A DNA stretch of 39,250 bases, from assembly GCA_003228685.1 (NCBI GenBank), contig QIFC01000016.1, positions 1-39,250 of the forward strand. Direction: 5' to 3'. Source of the DNA: Chloroflexota bacterium. GTDB taxonomy: Bacteria; Chloroflexota; Dehalococcoidia; DSTF01; RBG-16-68-14. Of this stretch, positions 18,747-26,274 are shown in pieces; position 1 is the first letter of the stretch; every line of letters begins with the position of its first letter. Made by a program: the position numbers and the translations under genes. The notes beneath the pieces are model-generated. The model searched no databases, was not told the DNA's origin, and saw only the letters and a list, made by a program, of their open reading frames with translations.

Positions 18747-18967
18747 CGTCGGCATCGCCGGATCCAACGGCAGCTCACGCTCGACGAAACGCATTCTTGC
18801 GCTACGCATTCTGTGCAAACCGTAAGGGACTGCTCGATGCACTGGGTGCATTGGAAACCTCCCGCCGCACAACCGGCAGTACAGTATAACGCCGTCCATT
18901 GGGCGTAGCAGCCTGTATCCACTTCGAGGTCCGAGCACTCCCACTGGGCAACAGCACCGGACAACAA
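18743..18967 (-). CDS. Small cysteine-rich ORF
   Basis: A 74-codon frame with 11 cysteines, including CTAGCAAGGFQCTQC and LTVCTECVAQEC, so it could bind metal or form disulfides. It begins with TTG right after an in-frame TGA and lacks an obvious ribosome binding site. Its stop overlaps the lipoprotein ATG as ATGA, the usual sign of a coupled gene pair. I recognise no family. The competing frame here (an N-terminal extension of the lipoprotein) would put ~86 residues before a perfect signal peptide and is less likely. Confidence 0.4.
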   Translation of the reverse strand: MLSGAVAQWECSDLEVDTGCYAQWTALYCTAGCAAGGFQCTQCIEQSLTVCTECVAQECVSSSVSCRWIRRCRR

Positions 18968-19049
18968 TCACCGCAGTTGTGCCCTGTCCTGGCGAGGTAC
19001 CCATTCCGCCGGCTGCCCGGTCAGCGCTGCTCTCCCTTGCAGCGTTTAT

Positions 19050-20741
19050 CTACAGTCCGTCCCAGAACGCATCGAGCAGTTCGTCCGATAGGTCGAACAC
19101 GGCGTCACCGTCCGCAGTCGCGATCGCCTCCGTGCGCAGGAACGCCGGAATCTCGTCCGCATCGCGGCCGAACCCGGCGTGCTGGTTGAATTCGCGCTCG
19201 TCCAGCAGGCACTGCTTCCCCAGCGCCAACGCATCGTCTGCCGTCCACGAGAGGCCATGTTGCGCGCTAACCAGCTTCGCCATGTCCTCCGGTGGAGGGT
19301 TCGAGAACTGGCACAGCCCCACAGAGTCGACGGCGGCCTGCAGCACCTGCTCGTGCCGCGACGCCTGCAGGTACGTCTCCTCGGTCACGCCGCGCGCCGT
19401 CACGAGCCCGGCCGTGTGGTCCGCGCCTTGGGGGCTCGTCGCGTACGTCACGCCCATCGCTTTCAGCGTGCGCGGCTCCCAGGCCGGCAGCCCCATGCCC
19501 TTCACGGCGGGCACGCGGTCGATGCCGAAGTGTTTCGCGGTAGCCACCACGCCACTGCCAAGCACCTTGCCCAGCTCCGTGCCGTTGCGGATCTCGTCGA
19601 ACAGGGCGATAGCCGCCTTCCAGTCGCCGAACTCCGCCACGCCGGCCTCCATCGCGAGCCCGAACGCGTTCCCCGTTTCGATCGTGTCGAGGCCGAGGTC
19701 GTCGCAGAGCCGGTCCATCCGCGCCACCGCGTCCAGATCGTCGATCTCCAGGTTCGCGCCCAGCAGTGTAATCGTCTCAAACTCGAGCGCGGTGGTCAGG
19801 TGTTCGCCCTGTGCGTCGTTGAACAGGATCGCGCACTTGATGATGCAGCCCGCCATGCAGGGCAGCATTTTGCCGCCGCGCTCCGGCGCCAGCTCGGCAA
19901 TGCGCTTTCCGCTCAGGCGCTCCGCGCCCGCGAACGTCCCGAAGTGATGGTTTCTCGTCGGCAGGCTGGCGATCTGCTCGCGATTGACGTAACCAAGAAC
20001 GCCGGCCGTTCCCGTTGCGCTCATGTTCTTCGTGCGCGGATCCTCCAGCGTCGTCTTCGAGAAGCCGAGGACCAGCTCGCGATAGCCTTGTTTATCGGCG
20101 GCCTCCACGTTCTTCGCGCCGTCGTCGCTGACGACGATCGCCTTCAGGCGTTTCGCGCCCATCAACGCGCCCAGGCCGCCCCGAGCCGCGTGCCGTGTGG
20201 GCCGGCCCTCCGGGTCGTTCACGGCGATCGACGCCGCGCCGAGTTGCTGCTCGCCGGCCGGCCCGATGCAAACGACGTTCGTCGTTCGTTCGTTGTCGCC
20301 CAGCAGGCGTTCGACGGTCTCATACGTACCGAGGCCGGCCAGGCCGTCGGGAGCCAGCTCCAGCCGCGCTCCTGAGCTATCGATGAAGAGCACCCGCCAC
20401 GCATCGTCGGGCGGCGCCCCCTCGATAATCGTCGCTCTGATGCCCAATCGTGACAGGCGATGACCAAGTGTCCCGCCCACATTCGCCTCCTTGCAGCCGC
20501 CCATCAGCGGGCTCTTGCCCCCGAACGACGTCCTGCCGGACGTCGTCGCCGCCGTGCCGCCTAGCAGGCCAGGCGCCATCACCAGCTTGTTGTCCGGGCC
20601 CAGCGGGTCGCAGTTCGCCGGCACTTCGCGCAACACGATCCGCGACGTCAGCGCCCGCCCGCCCAGCAGCGCGTACTCCTTCGACGCTTCTTCCAGAGAA
20701 GCGACCAGGCCGGCCATGTTGACGCGGAGGATCGTTGGCAT
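19050..20741 (-). CDS. Tungsten-type aldehyde ferredoxin oxidoreductase family protein
   Basis: A 563-aa AOR-family enzyme, which oxidises aldehydes to acids with a tungsten/molybdenum bis-pterin and a [4Fe-4S] cluster. The N-terminal domain has LLGGRALTSRI, the pterin-binding GRTSFGGKSPLMGGCKEANV and ARGGLGALMGAKRLKAI. Candidate cluster cysteines are C295-x3-C299-x3-C303 (LPCMAGCIIKC) and C477 (VGLCQFSN). The family's Asp/Cys pterin region TYATSPQGADHTAG is present. It is downstream of a MOSC-domain gene. Length is slightly short for the family (~600). The substrate is unknown. Confidence 0.92.
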   Translation of the reverse strand: MPTILRVNMAGLVASLEEASKEYALLGGRALTSRIVLREVPANCDPLGPDNKLVMAPGLLGGTAATTSGRTSFGGKSPLMGGCKEANVGGTLGHRLSRLGIRATIIEGAPPDDAWRVLFIDSSGARLELAPDGLAGLGTYETVERLLGDNERTTNVVCIGPAGEQQLGAASIAVNDPEGRPTRHAARGGLGALMGAKRLKAIVVSDDGAKNVEAADKQGYRELVLGFSKTTLEDPRTKNMSATGTAGVLGYVNREQIASLPTRNHHFGTFAGAERLSGKRIAELAPERGGKMLPCMAGCIIKCAILFNDAQGEHLTTALEFETITLLGANLEIDDLDAVARMDRLCDDLGLDTIETGNAFGLAMEAGVAEFGDWKAAIALFDEIRNGTELGKVLGSGVVATAKHFGIDRVPAVKGMGLPAWEPRTLKAMGVTYATSPQGADHTAGLVTARGVTEETYLQASRHEQVLQAAVDSVGLCQFSNPPPEDMAKLVSAQHGLSWTADDALALGKQCLLDEREFNQHAGFGRDADEIPAFLRTEAIATADGDAVFDLSDELLDAFWDGL

Positions 20742-20782
20742 GGTGGGTACTAAAGGCCCGTGGGAGCGTTCAATGCGCGCCT

Positions 20783-21229
20783 CTAGATCTCAATGGCATC
20801 GCCGACGCGGATCTCTCCATCGGTGAGGATCTGAGCCTTGAGGCCACCCTTGTGGGCCAGTCCCTTCACGACCTTCTGATCGGTCAGGTCAGCCAGATGC
20901 TGGCAGGGCTCACTCAGGCGCGCACCGCGCATCGCGACGCCGCCGACCGTGAACTCCTTGTCGAGCAGGTCGTTGAGTGCAATGCCACGCGTGACGATGT
21001 TGCGGCGCGCATCGCCGTATTCCAGCTTCAGCCCGGAATCGTCCGCCAACGCGTCGAGCGATTCCGCTTCGATGAGCGAGACCTGGCTATCTTCGGCGTG
21101 CCCGAAGTAGCGGTCGCCCTCCAGGCCCTTGCCCGCGATCGCCGTCGCAGTGGCGACTTTCTCGGCGGGCTTGCCATCGCCCGGCTGCCCCTGCACGATA
21201 CTGATCAGAACTACGGTCCCGTCTGCCAT
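20783..21229 (-). CDS. MOSC domain protein
   Basis: A 148-aa stand-alone MOSC domain, the fold found at the C-terminus of molybdenum cofactor sulfurases and in YiiM. Visible are GDRYFGHAEDSQVSLIEAES, ARRNIVTRGIALNDLL and the conserved cysteine block GARLSEPCQHLADL. The ATG at 21229 has TAGGAG 8 nt upstream. It is co-directional with the AOR gene 41 bp downstream, which suggests a role in maturing or sulfurating its metal cofactor; this is inference from context. Confidence 0.88.
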   Translation of the reverse strand: MADGTVVLISIVQGQPGDGKPAEKVATATAIAGKGLEGDRYFGHAEDSQVSLIEAESLDALADDSGLKLEYGDARRNIVTRGIALNDLLDKEFTVGGVAMRGARLSEPCQHLADLTDQKVVKGLAHKGGLKAQILTDGEIRVGDAIEI

Positions 21230-21342
21230 TGCTGAGGCTCCTAGCGCTACGGATTCTCTGGAATTCCCCAAGTGAATTGAGTATAAATTGCCTATGGAAG
21301 AGACACAAGAGATCTGCCCCACACTAGCGGGCCGTGGCGCTC

Positions 21343-21924
21343 TCAGTCTTGATCGGTCTCGGCTTCAAGTTCCGCCTGTATCTCTTCCTGAAGGAGTTCG
21401 TTCAAAGGAGGGGGCAGTGGTCCTATCCTCACGCGTACCGGCATCTCTTCCAATACGACGCCAAACACGTACCAAGCGTCGCGCCCAGCGGGCTCGCCGT
21501 CTTCCCGCAGAAACGGTTGGAATATGCCTTCTCCCATACCACCCAGAACCCTCACTGTTGTGAGGATCTGCTGGGACACACCGTGAGCTATAGGGTAGCT
21601 CTGCCGCTCCGGGAAGTCTGGCTCTTCGAGCAGTGCCATCTCCTCTCGAAACGGGGCCAGATGCACCTCCACTTCCTCATCCGCAACGTGTAGCTGGAAT
21701 GAGAGTCGCATCCCCAACCTGTCAAAGACAAAGTACTTTCTTACGAGGTGCGCGCCGCGAATGTCGAGTAGCCCTTGCTTTTCATCAACTGTGTTGTCCA
21801 CGATGCCTTGTGCTCTTCGCAGTATGAACGCATCTATCCCGCTGGCTTCCGGGTCAACCGAGTGTCCATCGAGCGCCTTGGATGCAAGTCTCTCCGCCAC
21901 ACTCTTACGCCTAAATGGCCACAT
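21343..21924 (-). CDS. Hypothetical cytosolic protein
   Basis: A 193-aa protein of no family I recognise, starting MWPFRRKSVAERLASKALDG. It has no signal peptide or membrane segment. It is acidic at the C-terminus (LNELLQEEIQAELEAETDQD) and contains a strand-rich middle (RLSFQLHVADEEVEVHLAPF). The ATG at 21924 is preceded by AGGAAAGG. It is divergent from the VOC gene, with 84 bp between them. Confidence 0.7.
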   Translation of the reverse strand: MWPFRRKSVAERLASKALDGHSVDPEASGIDAFILRRAQGIVDNTVDEKQGLLDIRGAHLVRKYFVFDRLGMRLSFQLHVADEEVEVHLAPFREEMALLEEPDFPERQSYPIAHGVSQQILTTVRVLGGMGEGIFQPFLREDGEPAGRDAWYVFGVVLEEMPVRVRIGPLPPPLNELLQEEIQAELEAETDQD

Positions 21925-21966
21925 GCTCACACCTTTCCTCACCACCACTGCCGATGACTCGCCCGT

Positions 21967-21972
21967 TATAAT
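21967..21972 (+). promoter_or_regulatory. Possible -10 element of the VOC gene
   Basis: A consensus TATAAT lies 37 bp before the VOC start. On the other strand the overlapping TATTAT could serve the divergent hypothetical gene. No convincing -35 was found for either. Confidence 0.4.
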
Positions 21973-22008
21973 AACGCCCTCTACGGATTTATCAAAGGAA
22001 AGTAGGCC

Positions 22009-22446
22009 GTGACGAAGAAGAGGCAAGGCGAGCCGTGGATGTCCGCCGCCGATTACGGCCGCCAGCTCCCCCAATTCTGCGTCAACCTCATCGTGCGCGA
22101 TGTCCCGCGGTCGATTGCGTTCTATAGCACGGTGCTTGACGCGTCCGTCCACTACTTCGACGCCGATTTCGCCGCGATCCGGATCCTCCACCAAGAGCTA
22201 ATGCTCCACGCCGACCACACCTACGACGGCCATCCCTGGTACGGCAGCCTGTCGACGAGCGCGGGCGACCGCGGCCTGGGCGCCGAAATGCGCCTCTTCG
22301 GCATCGACCCGGATGCGGTGGAGGCGAGGGCCAAGGAAGTCGGCGCTGCCGTCGTCGTGCCTGCCGCCGACAAGGGCCATGGCTGGCGGGAGGTCATGAT
22401 CGCGGACCCCGATGGCTACGTCTGGGCGGTAGGTCAGCCCAACTGA
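22009..22446 (+). CDS. VOC-family (glyoxalase/bleomycin-resistance fold) protein
   Basis: A 145-aa vicinal-oxygen-chelate domain protein. The first beta-alpha-beta module is FCVNLIVRDVPRSIAFYSTV; the second ends in the typical GHGWREVMIADPDGYVWAVG. The GTG start at 22009 has AAAGGAAAG 6 nt upstream. Such single-domain proteins may be metal-dependent enzymes or drug-binding resistance proteins; nothing here decides between these. Confidence 0.85.
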   Translation: MTKKRQGEPWMSAADYGRQLPQFCVNLIVRDVPRSIAFYSTVLDASVHYFDADFAAIRILHQELMLHADHTYDGHPWYGSLSTSAGDRGLGAEMRLFGIDPDAVEARAKEVGAAVVVPAADKGHGWREVMIADPDGYVWAVGQPN

Positions 22447-22593
22447 AAGGCGGCCATCTGCCGCCCCCGCAGCGCGGCAGACCTTTGGCTATACTAACCC
22501 CGACATGCTCGGCCTCCACGCGCCCAAGTCCGCATCTGAGGCGGCCGCCGTGCCGCAGCCGTCGCGACGCTGGCTCACGAAGCTGGGAGGGCA

Positions 22594-23454
22594 ATGCGCA
22601 TGAAGATCGGCGCGCACGTCGGCTCGTCGGGCGGCCTCATCACCGCGTTCGAGCGAGCGCAGAACATCGGCGCGGAAGCGATCCAGATCTTCGGCGCGCC
22701 CCCGCAGATGTGGCGTCGACGCAAGATCCGTGAGGAGGAGTGCGAAGCCTTCCGCGCCGGCATGAACGAGACCGGCATCGAGCCCGTATTCCTTCACGGC
22801 CCCTACTTGATCAACCTCGCGACGGACAAACCGGAGCAGCTCACCAAGTCCAAAGATGCGCTCTCCGGCGATGTGCTGTTGGCCTCCGCGATTGGCGCCA
22901 GCGGCGTGATCTTCCACGTCGGCTCGCACAAAGGCGCCGGCTTCGAGAAGGTCCTGCCCCAGATGGTCGCCGCTCTGAAGGAAGTGCTCGACGGCACGCC
23001 GGACGACGCCTGGATCATCCTGGAGAATAGCGCCGGCCAAGGGGGAAGTGTTGGCTCCAAGTTCGCGGAGCTGGGCGCGATCATCAACAAGGCCGGCAGC
23101 CCCCGTCTCAAGGTCTGCCTGGACACCGAGCACGCCTACGCCGCCGGCTACAACCTCGCGGACCCGAAGGGCATGGACGATGCCATGTCCGAGTTCGACC
23201 GCGAGATCGGCCTCGCGCAACTGGTCGTTGTCCACGCCAACGACTCGAAGATCGAACTGGGCGGTGGCGTCGACCGCCACGAGAACATCGGCAAGGGCTA
23301 CATCGGCCGCAAGGGGTTCGAGGTGATCATGGCCCACCCCGCGTTCGCGGAGCTGCCGCTCCTGCTGGAAGTGCCGGGCCTCGACGACGAAGGCCCTGAC
23401 AAGCCCAACGTCAAACTCCTCAAGAGCATTCGCAAGAAGGTAACGAAGGGCTAA
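22594..23454 (+). CDS. nfo: Endonuclease IV (apurinic/apyrimidinic endonuclease)
   Basis: It cleaves DNA 5' to abasic sites in base excision repair. The 286-aa AP-endonuclease-2 TIM barrel starts MRMKIGAHVGSSGGL and carries zinc-ligand blocks: HGPYLINLAT, GVIFHVGSHKGAG, IILENSAGQG, CLDTEHAYAAGY, VVHANDSKIELG with GVDRHENIGKGYIG, and LLLEVPG. GGAGGG precedes the ATG; a second ATG two codons on is equally possible. It is convergent with the LysR gene. Confidence 0.95.
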   Translation: MRMKIGAHVGSSGGLITAFERAQNIGAEAIQIFGAPPQMWRRRKIREEECEAFRAGMNETGIEPVFLHGPYLINLATDKPEQLTKSKDALSGDVLLASAIGASGVIFHVGSHKGAGFEKVLPQMVAALKEVLDGTPDDAWIILENSAGQGGSVGSKFAELGAIINKAGSPRLKVCLDTEHAYAAGYNLADPKGMDDAMSEFDREIGLAQLVVVHANDSKIELGGGVDRHENIGKGYIGRKGFEVIMAHPAFAELPLLLEVPGLDDEGPDKPNVKLLKSIRKKVTKG

Positions 23455-23468
23455 CCCCTCCTCGCAGA

Positions 23469-23496
23469 GTGGGCCTACTCAGTAGAGTAGGCCTAC
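23469..23496. terminator. Bidirectional hairpin between nfo and the LysR gene
   Basis: GTGGGCCTACTC and GAGTAGGCCTAC form a 12-bp stem (one G-T) with an AGTA loop, between the stops of two convergent genes; its right arm overlaps the LysR stop codon. No strong T-run follows on either strand. Confidence 0.7.
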
Positions 23497-24398
23497 GCGG
23501 TTGGGAGCGCGCTTACGCCGTAGTGCTCCTCCAGCAGCTTGATGAACGCGACGGCGGCGCGGCTGAGCGGCCTGCCTCGGCGGTAGATCAGCGCGACCTC
23601 CCGGCGTGGCATCGTCATCTTCTTGATCTCGATCTCGCGCAGCTCGCCACGCTCCACCTCCTGAGCCACGGCTACGCGCGGCAGCATCGCGATGCCGAGT
23701 CCCACCTCCACCATCTTCTTCGTCGCCTCCATATTGTCCAGCTCCATCGCCGGCGAAACGGGCACGCCCGCCTCCCGCAGCGCGCTGTCCACCAGCGCGT
23801 AGTAGCTGGAGCCACGATTGAACATGATCAAACGGCGCTCGGCGATGTCCTCGATGTCCACCGCTCCCTGTTTAACGAACACATCATCGGCAGCCGTGAC
23901 GAGGACCACGTCGTCGCTGTAGAGAGGGATCGTTTCGACTTCAGGATGCGTTGTTCCACGCTCCAGGCCCATCTGCACCTCGTCCGCAAGCACCATCTGC
24001 ACGATCTGTTGGGAGTAGTCCGTCCGCACGGAAACATCGAGTCCTGGATAGCGCGAGCTGAATCCCTTCAGCAGGGCCGGCAGGACGTAGGTGCTGATCG
24101 TCGGGGCGGCCCCCAGTCGTAACGTCCCCAGCTCCAGTTTACGGAGCGACTGCACCGCGTCTCTCCCATCGTGCAGCGCCTTCAGGACGCGTTGCACGTG
24201 AGGCAGAAACGACTCGCCTACCTCGGTCAACCGCACACCGCGTCCGTTGCGCTCGAACAACGACTCGCCTAAGTCGCGCTCGAGCGCCTGGATCCGCGCC
24301 GTGACGGAAGGCTGTGTCAGGCCAAGCGCCTCTGCGGCGCGGCTGAAGTTGCGGTGTTCTGCCACCTGCAGGTAGGCCTCAAGCTGGCCAAGGTCCAT
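23493..24398 (-). CDS. LysR-family transcriptional regulator
   Basis: A 301-aa LTTR. The N-terminal winged helix-turn-helix is unmistakable (MDLGQLEAYLQVAEHRNFSR, AAEALGLTQPSVTARIQALE). The effector-binding domain starts at ~90 (LGTLRLGAAPTISTYVLPAL). The ATG at 24398 is preferred because GAGGGG lies just before it; an ATG six codons upstream (24416) is also in frame. It is divergent from the small membrane protein gene at 24518. The target and co-inducer are unknown. Confidence 0.92.
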   Translation of the reverse strand: MDLGQLEAYLQVAEHRNFSRAAEALGLTQPSVTARIQALERDLGESLFERNGRGVRLTEVGESFLPHVQRVLKALHDGRDAVQSLRKLELGTLRLGAAPTISTYVLPALLKGFSSRYPGLDVSVRTDYSQQIVQMVLADEVQMGLERGTTHPEVETIPLYSDDVVLVTAADDVFVKQGAVDIEDIAERRLIMFNRGSSYYALVDSALREAGVPVSPAMELDNMEATKKMVEVGLGIAMLPRVAVAQEVERGELREIEIKKMTMPRREVALIYRRGRPLSRAAVAFIKLLEEHYGVSALPTA

Positions 24399-24425
24399 GA
24401 AGCTCCCCTCTTCCATCGAAGGTTT

Positions 24426-24440
24426 CTATGGAACCGATAG
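24426..24440. promoter_or_regulatory. Possible LysR-type operator
   Basis: CTATGGAACCGATAG has dyad arms CTAT/ATAG in the T-N11-A layout of LTTR boxes, 28 bp before the LysR start. A TATACT (24449-24444, minus strand) could be the -10. It fits autoregulation but is weak evidence alone. Confidence 0.4.
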
Positions 24441-24517
24441 GCTAGTATAGCATCGACGCCCTCGACCGTCGATACAGTCCCAGCGTATAATCGTTTACAG
24501 GTAAGGAGAGAGTCAAC

Positions 24518-24787
24518 GTGCCAAAGAGCAGATCCAGCAGAAGAGGCCGCAAGGGCCGCAAGCCCGCCGCCAAGCCCCCCGTAGGCCCGCAGGCCACGCG
24601 CGTCGTAGCGCAGCCTGTCGCCGTAGCGGCAGCCGGCGAAGCGCCGTCTGCGCCCCGCGAGAGGACGCCCGTCTCGAAGCTGACGCGGCGCGACTATTCC
24701 TACGTGCGCCGAGATCTACGGCGGCTGTTTATCTTGGCTGGGGCGATCCTGATCACGATCGTCGTGCTCTCCTTCTTCCTGCCGTAG
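24518..24787 (+). CDS. Small basic protein with C-terminal membrane anchor
   Basis: An 89-aa protein. The first ~20 residues are Arg/Lys-rich (MPKSRSSRRGRKGRKPAAKP), then an Ala/Pro linker, then LTRRDYSYVRRDLRRL and one TM helix (FILAGAILITIVVLSFFL) at the very end, so it is tail-anchored with its basic part in the cytosol. GTG start with AAGGAG upstream, and TATAAT at 24486-24491 as a likely -10. No known family recognised; the basic region could bind nucleic acid or ribosomes. Confidence 0.7.
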   Translation: MPKSRSSRRGRKGRKPAAKPPVGPQATRVVAQPVAVAAAGEAPSAPRERTPVSKLTRRDYSYVRRDLRRLFILAGAILITIVVLSFFLP

Positions 24788-24796
24788 CTAACGCGG

Positions 24797-25285
24797 CTAG
24801 CGCAACCTACCCAGAGCAACCACGATTGCCAAGCCAAGCGCCAGAAGGCCGAATACGTCGTATAGCAAGATGTCGTCGATCTCCCAGTTTCGGAGCGAGA
24901 TCAAGACGGCGCCGCGGACGACGAACGCCAGCACCACCCCTGCGCCTGCGATCAGCTGGACCCGTACTCCCACCTTGCGGTTCGTCGCGACGCTCACCGC
25001 CTCGCCGATCACATATCCAGCGCCCGCCCCGACGATAAGGCCTATGAAACCGAAGGGGATCACGCCCCAAATCGCGCCGGCGACCGCGCCCACCACGAGC
25101 GCTGCCCCCAGCCCGCGCGCCGCATACGCGATGCTGAGCTCATACTGCGGCAGGCGTTTCAGGTTCGCGCACTCCCGGCAGCGCACGCCAACGGGCGTGT
25201 AGTGCAGACACTTGGGGCAGATGGGCTTCTCGCACTTGCCGCACGCAAGCTCAGTTTCGGTGTCTGGGTGAGTGGCACACTGCAT
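24797..25285 (-). CDS. Membrane protein with N-terminal B-box-like zinc finger
   Basis: A 162-aa protein. Residues 1-40 hold a Cys/His array (C3, H6, C15, C18, C23, C26, H28, C36, C39) of the B-box/double-zinc-ribbon kind, as on some rhomboid-like and DUF membrane proteins: MQCATHPDTETELACGKCEK. Four hydrophobic segments follow (ARGLGAALVVGAVAGAIWGV, the glycine-rich FGFIGLIVGAGAGYVIGEAV, GVVLAFVVRGAVLI, FGLLALGLAIVVAL). No protease motif is seen. Function unknown. It converges on the small anchored protein gene. Confidence 0.8.
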   Translation of the reverse strand: MQCATHPDTETELACGKCEKPICPKCLHYTPVGVRCRECANLKRLPQYELSIAYAARGLGAALVVGAVAGAIWGVIPFGFIGLIVGAGAGYVIGEAVSVATNRKVGVRVQLIAGAGVVLAFVVRGAVLISLRNWEIDDILLYDVFGLLALGLAIVVALGRLR

Positions 25286-25673
25286 AACGGAAGCCGGAGC
25301 TTCAGATACAGCCTATCACGCGCACGTACTCGCTCCACCTCACTCTCGCGCCCTATACCGTTGGTTCGAATTTCGCGACCGAGCGACCGCATCCTAGACG
25401 ATCCGTTTCTGCCTACGCAGCGCAGTGCGGCGCTTCCCCACTAAATTTGCTTCAGACCGTCACGACACTTCTTGGCCAATTTTGGGTGGGCGGTACTAGG
25501 TTTCCCCCTACTATATCTGGGTCATACCCCGTCGATACTCCTCCGAACAGGGATGTCAACTCATCGGTTTCCGGACGAAGCCGCGAGTGAAGAGCAAGCG
25601 ATTATCACTCCTCACACGTCAGCGTCATCCATAGCCGGAACGCACGTGAGGTCCTAGGAAAGGGGGGCACGGC
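25286..25673. other. 388-bp non-coding stretch upstream of the SipW cassette
   Basis: No convincing gene or tRNA was found. It must hold the divergent promoters. The notable element is a dyad at 25494-25513: TACTAGG, six bases TTTCCC, then CCTACTA (6 of 7 positions symmetric), ~160 bp before the TasA-like gene. It could be a regulator-binding site. GGAAAGGGG precedes the TasA-like start. Confidence 0.5.
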
Positions 25674-26210
25674 ATGATGAAGAGGATTCTCGTCTTGATG
25701 GTGGTCATAGGACTCATCTCAGGACTCGGCGCCTTCGGCGGAATGGCAGCCTTCACTGACCAGGAGTCGAGCACCGACAGTTCGTTCGATTCGGGAAACG
25801 TCGACCTCGTGCTGGGCACAGTGACCGCACTGGTCACCTACACGAACATGAAGCCGGGCGACTCGACGGGCCCACAGTCGTTGCTCGTCACCAACAACGG
25901 GTCGCTTGACCTCGCCTACACGATGTCGACCACCATGGTGACCGACACGGGCACGCCGCTGTTGGGAGACGAGCTGGATCTCACGATCAGGACCATTGAT
26001 GTGACAACGCCGGGTACGCCGTGCGACGATTTCGACGGCGCGCTCCTGTACGGCAACGCCGACCTAAACGACGGCGCGCTCGCGTCACGCGCGTTGAGCG
26101 CCAGCGGCAACGAGACGCTGTGCTTCCAAGTCGACTTCCCAGGGGCATCTACGGGACCGATGAGCGCGACCGCCGACGCGACGTTCGTGTTCGACGCGAC
26201 CCAGAACTAA
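25674..26210 (+). CDS. TasA/camelysin-like SipW-dependent secreted protein
   Basis: A 178-aa exported protein: a signal peptide (MMKRILVLMVVIGLISGLGA) followed by AAFTDQESSTDSSFDSGNVD, the characteristic start of SipW substrates (AxFxDxx..N.F..G..DL). The mature part is an all-beta domain (KPGDSTGPQSLLVTNNGSLD) with two Cys (PCDDF, LCFQVD) that may form a disulfide. In Bacillus the homologue TasA forms biofilm fibres; fibre formation here is inference. The gene is first in a cassette with its probable peptidase. Confidence 0.88.
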   Translation: MMKRILVLMVVIGLISGLGAFGGMAAFTDQESSTDSSFDSGNVDLVLGTVTALVTYTNMKPGDSTGPQSLLVTNNGSLDLAYTMSTTMVTDTGTPLLGDELDLTIRTIDVTTPGTPCDDFDGALLYGNADLNDGALASRALSASGNETLCFQVDFPGASTGPMSATADATFVFDATQN

Positions 26211-26274
26211 CAGAGGACGGGACACTCCGTAGCGAGAAGCGCACGAGGATGCGTGTTCGGAGGAGCAGGCAGGG

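Noticed and set aside
18747-19004. 86-residue N-terminal extension of the lipoprotein (with CRLCGG)
   Set aside because: It would precede an ideal lipoprotein signal peptide, and the overlapping Cys-rich frame with its ATGA junction explains this DNA better.
19179-20375. 398-codon frame antisense to the AOR gene
   Set aside because: It is the complement of a well-supported AOR gene and shows only His/Arg/Gln-rich shadow composition.
24518-24787. Small basic tail-anchored protein as a ribosomal or SecE-like protein
   Set aside because: It has one C-terminal TM like SecE but lacks the conserved SecE amphipathic motif, and the context does not support it (no nusG nearby).
25366-25384. GGTTCGAATTTC, resembling a tRNA T-loop
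   Set aside because: No matching T-stem, anticodon arm or acceptor stem could be built around it on either strand.
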